Assembly (NCBI GenBank): GCA_022710245.1 | Contig: JAKLHH010000651.1 | Location: forward strand, 1 to 5,209 | Direction of reading: 5' to 3' | DNA: 5,209 nucleotides | DNA from: Myxococcota bacterium | Lineage (GTDB): Bacteria; Myxococcota; Polyangia; GCA-2747355; JAKLHH01 | Shown: piece by piece, positions 1 through 2,298 of the stretch | Layout of the letters: each line of letters begins with the position of its first letter | Position numbering within the stretch: the stretch's first letter is position 1 | Translations under genes and position numbers: made by a program | The notes under the pieces: model-generated | What the model saw: only the letters and a program-made list of their open reading frames with translations | Database searches by the model: none | Told to the model about the DNA's origin: nothing

Positions 1-1004
1 ACCTGCTGGCACGACTCGGTGACGAACTTCTTCGTCTCGCTGACCAGCCGCCGGACATAGGCCGCCGGCGCGCTCGCGTCCACCGCCCGCGCCGTGGTGT
101 AGACGAGGCTCCGGCTCGCGTCGAGGAGGGTCAGCGCCTCGGCGATCTGGAAGCTGACGCCCTGGAAGTCGCGGATGGTGCGGCCGAACGCCTTGCGCTT
201 GCCCGTGTAGCGGGTCGCGATCTCGAGCGCCGGGCGCGCCGCGCCGATGGTCATCGCGGCGGTGCCGAGGCGCTCGGGGATCATCATCGGGTAGAAGATG
301 TCGGCGGCCCCGTTCACCTGCCCGAGCACGTTACGCGCCGGGACGCGGACATCCTTGAAGGAGACGCGCGCCGCGCCGCCGCCGCGGCAGCCCATCAGCC
401 CGTAGAGGTACGCCGTCTCCACGCCGGGGCCTCGGTCGACGAGGAAGCAGGTCATCGAGCGGTGCGGCGGCGCGTCCGGATCGGTCTTGGCGTAGACCAG
501 GAAGTAGTCGGCGCCGTCCCCTCCGACGATGAAGCGCTTCTGGCCGCTCAGCACGTAGTCCTCGCCGTCGCGCACGGCGCGGGTGGTGGCGCCGAAGAAG
601 TCGGAGCCTCCGCGCGGCTCCGTGAGGCACTCGGCGGCGAAGAGCCGCCCCTCGAGGAGGGGGCGCACGTAGCGCTCGCGCTGCTCGTCGGTGCCCGCGG
701 CGACGATCGCGTCGCAGACGAGCTCCGCGCCGACGCCGAAGACGCAGGCGAAGATGTAGCCGAGGACCCCGACCTCCTCCATCACCATGCAGGTGTCGAC
801 CCAGGTGAGGCCGCGCCCGCCCCAGCGCTCCGGGTGGCGCACCCCCAGCAGCCGCCGCCGGCCGGCCTCGGCGAGGAACTCCTTGGGGAACTGCAGCTCG
901 TCGCGGTCCATCGCCAGGATCCAGTCGCGCGGCACCCAGCGGACCAGGTCGCGGACCTCGTCCCGCAGCGCGCGCTGCTGATCGGTGAGCAGGTGCTCGA
1001 ACAT
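1..1004 (-). CDS. acyl-CoA dehydrogenase, C-terminus cut off by window edge
   Basis: FAD-dependent flavoenzyme of the acyl-CoA dehydrogenase family, which forms the alpha,beta double bond of an acyl-CoA and passes electrons to electron-transfer flavoprotein in the cytoplasm. The reading frame gives 334 uninterrupted residues starting MFEHLLTDQQRALRDEV. Seen: the family's first signature, CLTEPRGGSDFFG, at residues 126-138; the middle beta-domain ending in VSFKDVRVPARNVLG; and RKAFGR around R270-R275, where family members contact FAD. E244, in MIPERL, aligns by eye with the helix-G glutamate that is the catalytic base in isovaleryl- and long-chain enzymes. The alternative C-terminal base position is outside the window. 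Members are usually about 380-400 residues, so some 50-60 are missing. ATG 1004 is chosen because GAGGAGGA lies 5 bases upstream; an in-frame ATG at 1058 has no such site. Family is sure; substrate cannot be told. Confidence 0.95.
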   Translation of the reverse strand, partial: MFEHLLTDQQRALRDEVRDLVRWVPRDWILAMDRDELQFPKEFLAEAGRRRLLGVRHPERWGGRGLTWVDTCMVMEEVGVLGYIFACVFGVGAELVCDAIVAAGTDEQRERYVRPLLEGRLFAAECLTEPRGGSDFFGATTRAVRDGEDYVLSGQKRFIVGGDGADYFLVYAKTDPDAPPHRSMTCFLVDRGPGVETAYLYGLMGCRGGGAARVSFKDVRVPARNVLGQVNGAADIFYPMMIPERLGTAAMTIGAARPALEIATRYTGKRKAFGRTIRDFQGVSFQIAEALTLLDASRSLVYTTARAVDASAPAAYVRRLVSETKKFVTESCQQ

Positions 1005-1008
1005 GGCG

Positions 1009-1016
1009 TCCTCCTC
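1009..1016 (-). promoter_or_regulatory. ribosome binding site of the acyl-CoA dehydrogenase gene
   Basis: GAGGAGGA on the minus strand ends 4 bases before ATG 1004 (the GGAGG core ends 5 bases before it). It decides between this start and the in-frame ATG at 1058, which would add 18 residues (MLVAPPDTP...) that do not resemble the usual N-terminus of the family. Confidence 0.75.
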
Positions 1017-1063
1017 GGCGCGGTCGGCTGCCGGGGTGTCCGGCGGCGCGACGAGCATGGCCG

Positions 1064-1168
1064 TCGCCGAGGGACTTGCCCTTCACCGCGCGGCGTCCGC
1101 AGGACGCGAGCAGGGCAAGTCCGCCCTCGCGGAGCGTCAGAAGGACGCCAGCAGGGCAAGATCGGCGA
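1064..1168. repeat. intergenic element with imperfect terminal inverted repeats (MITE-like or RNA structure)
   Basis: A 105-base segment lies between the metal-binding lipoprotein gene and the acyl-CoA dehydrogenase gene. Its left end is TCGCCGA (1064-1070), then four bases, then CTTGCCCT (1075-1082). Its right end is AGGGCAAG (1153-1160), one base, then TCGGCGA (1162-1168). The two ends pair over 8 and 7 bases with a small asymmetric internal loop. The left arm GGACTTGCCCT (1072-1082) also pairs perfectly over 11 bases with AGGGCAAGTCC (1112-1122), so the two pairings exclude each other. A nested hairpin GCGTCC-GCA-GGACGC sits at 1093-1107. No target-site duplication is visible and no T-run follows, so a standard intrinsic terminator is not supported. 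It could be a small dispersed repeat or a leader structure of the downstream gene; the sequence alone does not decide. Confidence 0.6.
1093..1160. repeat. two tandem imperfect repeats, 27 nt conserved, 41-nt period
   Basis: Copy 1 (1093-1119) and copy 2 (1134-1160) match at 24 of 27 bases; the longest shared block, starting GGACGC at 1102 and at 1143, matches 17 of 18. Each copy begins with a small hairpin: GCGTCC-GCA-GGACGC at 1093-1107 and GCGTC-AGAAG-GACGC at 1134-1148. Each hairpin is followed by CAGGGCAAG. A third, partial copy, GCGTCCGCCGGA, starts at 1177 inside the last codons of the lipoprotein gene. The repeats lie within the larger 1064-1168 element. Confidence 0.7.
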
Positions 1169-1173
1169 GGCGA

Positions 1174-1521
1174 TCAGCGTCCGCCGGAGGGCTCGGCGGC
1201 GCGGGCAGCGCGGGGAGGGGACGCGGCGCGGTAACCGAGCCGGGTGATCGCCTCCACGATCTGCCCCGGCTGCAGCCGGACCTCGTCATAGGTGACCTGC
1301 GTCTGGCGCAGGGTCCTCGAGGCCTTCACCGCCTGCACGCCGTCGAGCCTCCCCACCGTCTCCTGGATGGCGCGCTCGCAGGCGCCGCAGGTCATGCCCT
1401 CGGTGGGGAAGATCGTCGTGGTGATGCGCGGCGGCTTGACTGGCTTCTTGCAGCTCACCGCGGCCGCGCCGAGCAGCACCACGAGCCCTACCAGCACCTT
1501 CCTGGCCATGTAGTATCGCAT
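1174..1521 (-). CDS. small HMA-domain metal-binding lipoprotein (MerP/copper-chaperone-like)
   Basis: A complete 115-residue protein. Residues 1-24 form a lipoprotein-type signal: MRYYMARK, a hydrophobic run VLVGLVVLLGAAA, then AVSC with C24 as the predicted lipidated cysteine (an acceptable but not ideal lipobox). Residues about 33-98 form one heavy-metal-associated domain with the metal-binding loop GMTCGAC (C45, C48) and the usual beta-alpha-beta ending in AITRLGYRAA. The tail from about 101 is Ala/Pro/Arg-rich and probably disordered. Such domains bind Cu(I), Hg(II) or similar soft metals; a membrane-anchored extracytoplasmic version would scavenge or hand over metal. No ATPase, reductase or metal regulator is adjacent, so the metal is unknown. 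ATG 1521 is chosen because GAGGAGG ends 5 bases before it; Met5 (ATG 1509) would be 17 bases away. It is divergent from the sigma gene and upstream, on the same strand, of the acyl-CoA dehydrogenase gene with a 169-base gap. Confidence 0.88.
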   Translation of the reverse strand: MRYYMARKVLVGLVVLLGAAAVSCKKPVKPPRITTTIFPTEGMTCGACERAIQETVGRLDGVQAVKASRTLRQTQVTYDEVRLQPGQIVEAITRLGYRAASPPRAARAAEPSGGR

Positions 1522-1526
1522 ACTAC
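1510..1526. promoter_or_regulatory. perfect 7-bp inverted repeat spanning the lipoprotein start codon
   Basis: GTAGTAT-CGC-ATACTAC is a perfect inverted repeat with a 3-base centre. It covers the ATG at 1521-1519 and the bases between that ATG and the ribosome binding site (1527-1533). It is unusually AT-rich for this sequence. As DNA it could be an operator for a dimeric regulator; as mRNA it would form a hairpin that hides the start codon. I could not match it to a known metal-regulator box. Confidence 0.55.
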
Positions 1527-1530
1527 CCTC

Positions 1531-1562
1531 CTCGCCTGAACCCTCGCCTGACCCTCGCCAGA
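1531..1562. repeat. three short direct repeats CTCGCC(T/A)GA upstream of the lipoprotein gene
   Basis: CTCGCCTGA occurs at 1531-1539 and 1543-1551, and CTCGCCAGA at 1554-1562, so the copies start 12 and 11 bases apart, close to one helical turn. The first copy touches the ribosome binding site of the minus-strand lipoprotein gene. Helical phasing of this kind suits cooperative protein binding, but the stretch is short and could be simple slippage. Confidence 0.5.
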
Positions 1563-1659
1563 GGTGCGGGGACAAAACCTTCCTGCCCCGCGCCTGTCCA
1601 ACCCTGCGGCCGGCTCGCGAGGACCTCACGGATTCGCCCCTCGCGGCCACTTCAGACAC

Positions 1660-1664
1660 GGAGG
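1660..1664 (+). promoter_or_regulatory. ribosome binding site of the sigma-factor gene
   Basis: GGAGG lies 4 bases before ATG 1669. It selects this start over the in-frame ATG at 1564, whose extra 35 residues (MRGQNLPAPR...) look like translated intergenic DNA and have no comparable site. Confidence 0.7.
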
Positions 1665-1668
1665 CAAC

Positions 1669-2298
1669 ATGCAGAGCGGCGCGAGACCGGCCCCCGGGGC
1701 GAAGCCACCAGACGACACCGATAGCCTGATCAGCCACAGCATCGCGCGCAAGGAGTACCGGCGAGCGCTCGAGCTCCTGGCCCGCGCCTACGCCGCGCGC
1801 CTCGGTCGCTTCTGCCTCGCCGCGCTCGGCGACCAGGGCGAGGCCGAGGAGCTGGTGCAGGAGATCCTGCTGGCGGCGCACGGAGCGATGCCCCGCTTCG
1901 AGGGGCGCTCCGCCGTGCGGCCCTGGCTCTACACCATCGCCCGCCGCACCTGCGGCCACGCCCTGCAGAAGCGTGGCCGACGCTCGCGGCTGGCGGTGCT
2001 CCAGCCGCTCCCCGCGCCCCCCGAGGACCCCTACCAGCTCGCGCTCGCGCGCGGGCAGCGCGAGCGGTTGCGTCGCGCGCTGGCCGAGCTCACGCCGGCC
2101 GCGCAGGAGGTGCTGCTGCTGCGCTACGCCGGCGGGCTCAGCTTCCGCGAGGTGGCCGAGGTCTGCGGCATCCGCGAGGACGCCGCGCGGCAGAGGGCCT
2201 CCAGCGGGCTGCGGCTGCTGCGCCGCGAGCTCGAGGAGCTGCGCGAGGACGCACCCGCCCCCGCCGAGGGCGCTGTCTGTCAGGAGGTGTCGCGATGA
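1669..2298 (+). CDS. ECF-like sigma-70 family RNA polymerase sigma factor
   Basis: A 209-residue protein with only the two core sigma domains, the layout of extracytoplasmic-function sigma factors, which direct RNA polymerase to a specific promoter set when released from an anti-sigma factor. Region 2 spans about residues 36-103; it shows GDQGEAEELVQEILLAAH (54-71) and the RPWLYTIARRTC stretch (84-95), as in the family's WLxxIARN core. Region 4 spans about 132-188; it includes LTPAAQEVLLLRYAGGLSF (141-159) and a helix-turn-helix, REVAEVCGIREDAARQRASS, that reads the -35 element. Residues 1-25 are a polar Pro/Asp-containing extension. The stop codon overlaps the next gene's start in ATGA, so the two are co-transcribed and probably translationally coupled. 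That next gene begins with an anti-sigma motif, which fits a cognate pair. The target promoter and the ECF group cannot be determined here. Confidence 0.93.
   Translation: MQSGARPAPGAKPPDDTDSLISHSIARKEYRRALELLARAYAARLGRFCLAALGDQGEAEELVQEILLAAHGAMPRFEGRSAVRPWLYTIARRTCGHALQKRGRRSRLAVLQPLPAPPEDPYQLALARGQRERLRRALAELTPAAQEVLLLRYAGGLSFREVAEVCGIREDAARQRASSGLRLLRRELEELREDAPAPAEGAVCQEVSR
2282..2287 (+). promoter_or_regulatory. strong ribosome binding site inside the end of the sigma gene
   Basis: AGGAGG lies 7 bases before ATG 2295 and 10 before the adjacent ATG 2298. It supports the first ATG as the start of the multidomain gene and allows independent or coupled initiation at the ATGA overlap. Confidence 0.8.

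Larger units (their letters stand above)
1522..1668. other. divergent intergenic region between lipoprotein and sigma-factor genes
   Basis: These 147 bases must hold the promoters of both divergent genes. The lipoprotein side contains a ribosome binding site (GAGGAGG, 1527-1533) and three short direct repeats. The sigma side contains a ribosome binding site at 1660-1664. I see no convincing -35/-10 pair on either strand. A weak TTGGAC with an 18-base spacer to TTTTGT can be read on the minus strand (about 1573-1602), but it is too degenerate to call. Confidence 0.5.

Noticed and set aside
1072..1122. The 11-bp inverted repeat as a rho-independent terminator
   Set aside because: The loop is 29 bases and no T-run follows on either strand, so the usual terminator form is not met.
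331..1247. Frames on both strands across the acyl-CoA dehydrogenase and the adjacent intergenic region
   Set aside because: They are low-complexity Arg/Ala/Pro translations that conflict with the dehydrogenase frame, which carries the family signatures and a good ribosome binding site.
1578..1590. CCTTCCTGCCCCG shared by the intergenic region and position 4784 onward in the VWA gene
   Set aside because: It is a 13-base match with no flanking similarity; in GC-rich DNA this is best taken as coincidence.
1564..1668. Longer sigma-factor start at ATG 1564
   Set aside because: The extra 35 residues have no family similarity and no ribosome binding site, whereas ATG 1669 has GGAGG four bases upstream.
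1522..1959. Upstream extension of the HMA lipoprotein frame to ATG 1959 (261 residues in total)
   Set aside because: The extension runs antisense through the sigma gene, lacks any domain, and would bury the signal peptide in the middle of the protein. ATG 1521 has a well-placed GAGGAGG.
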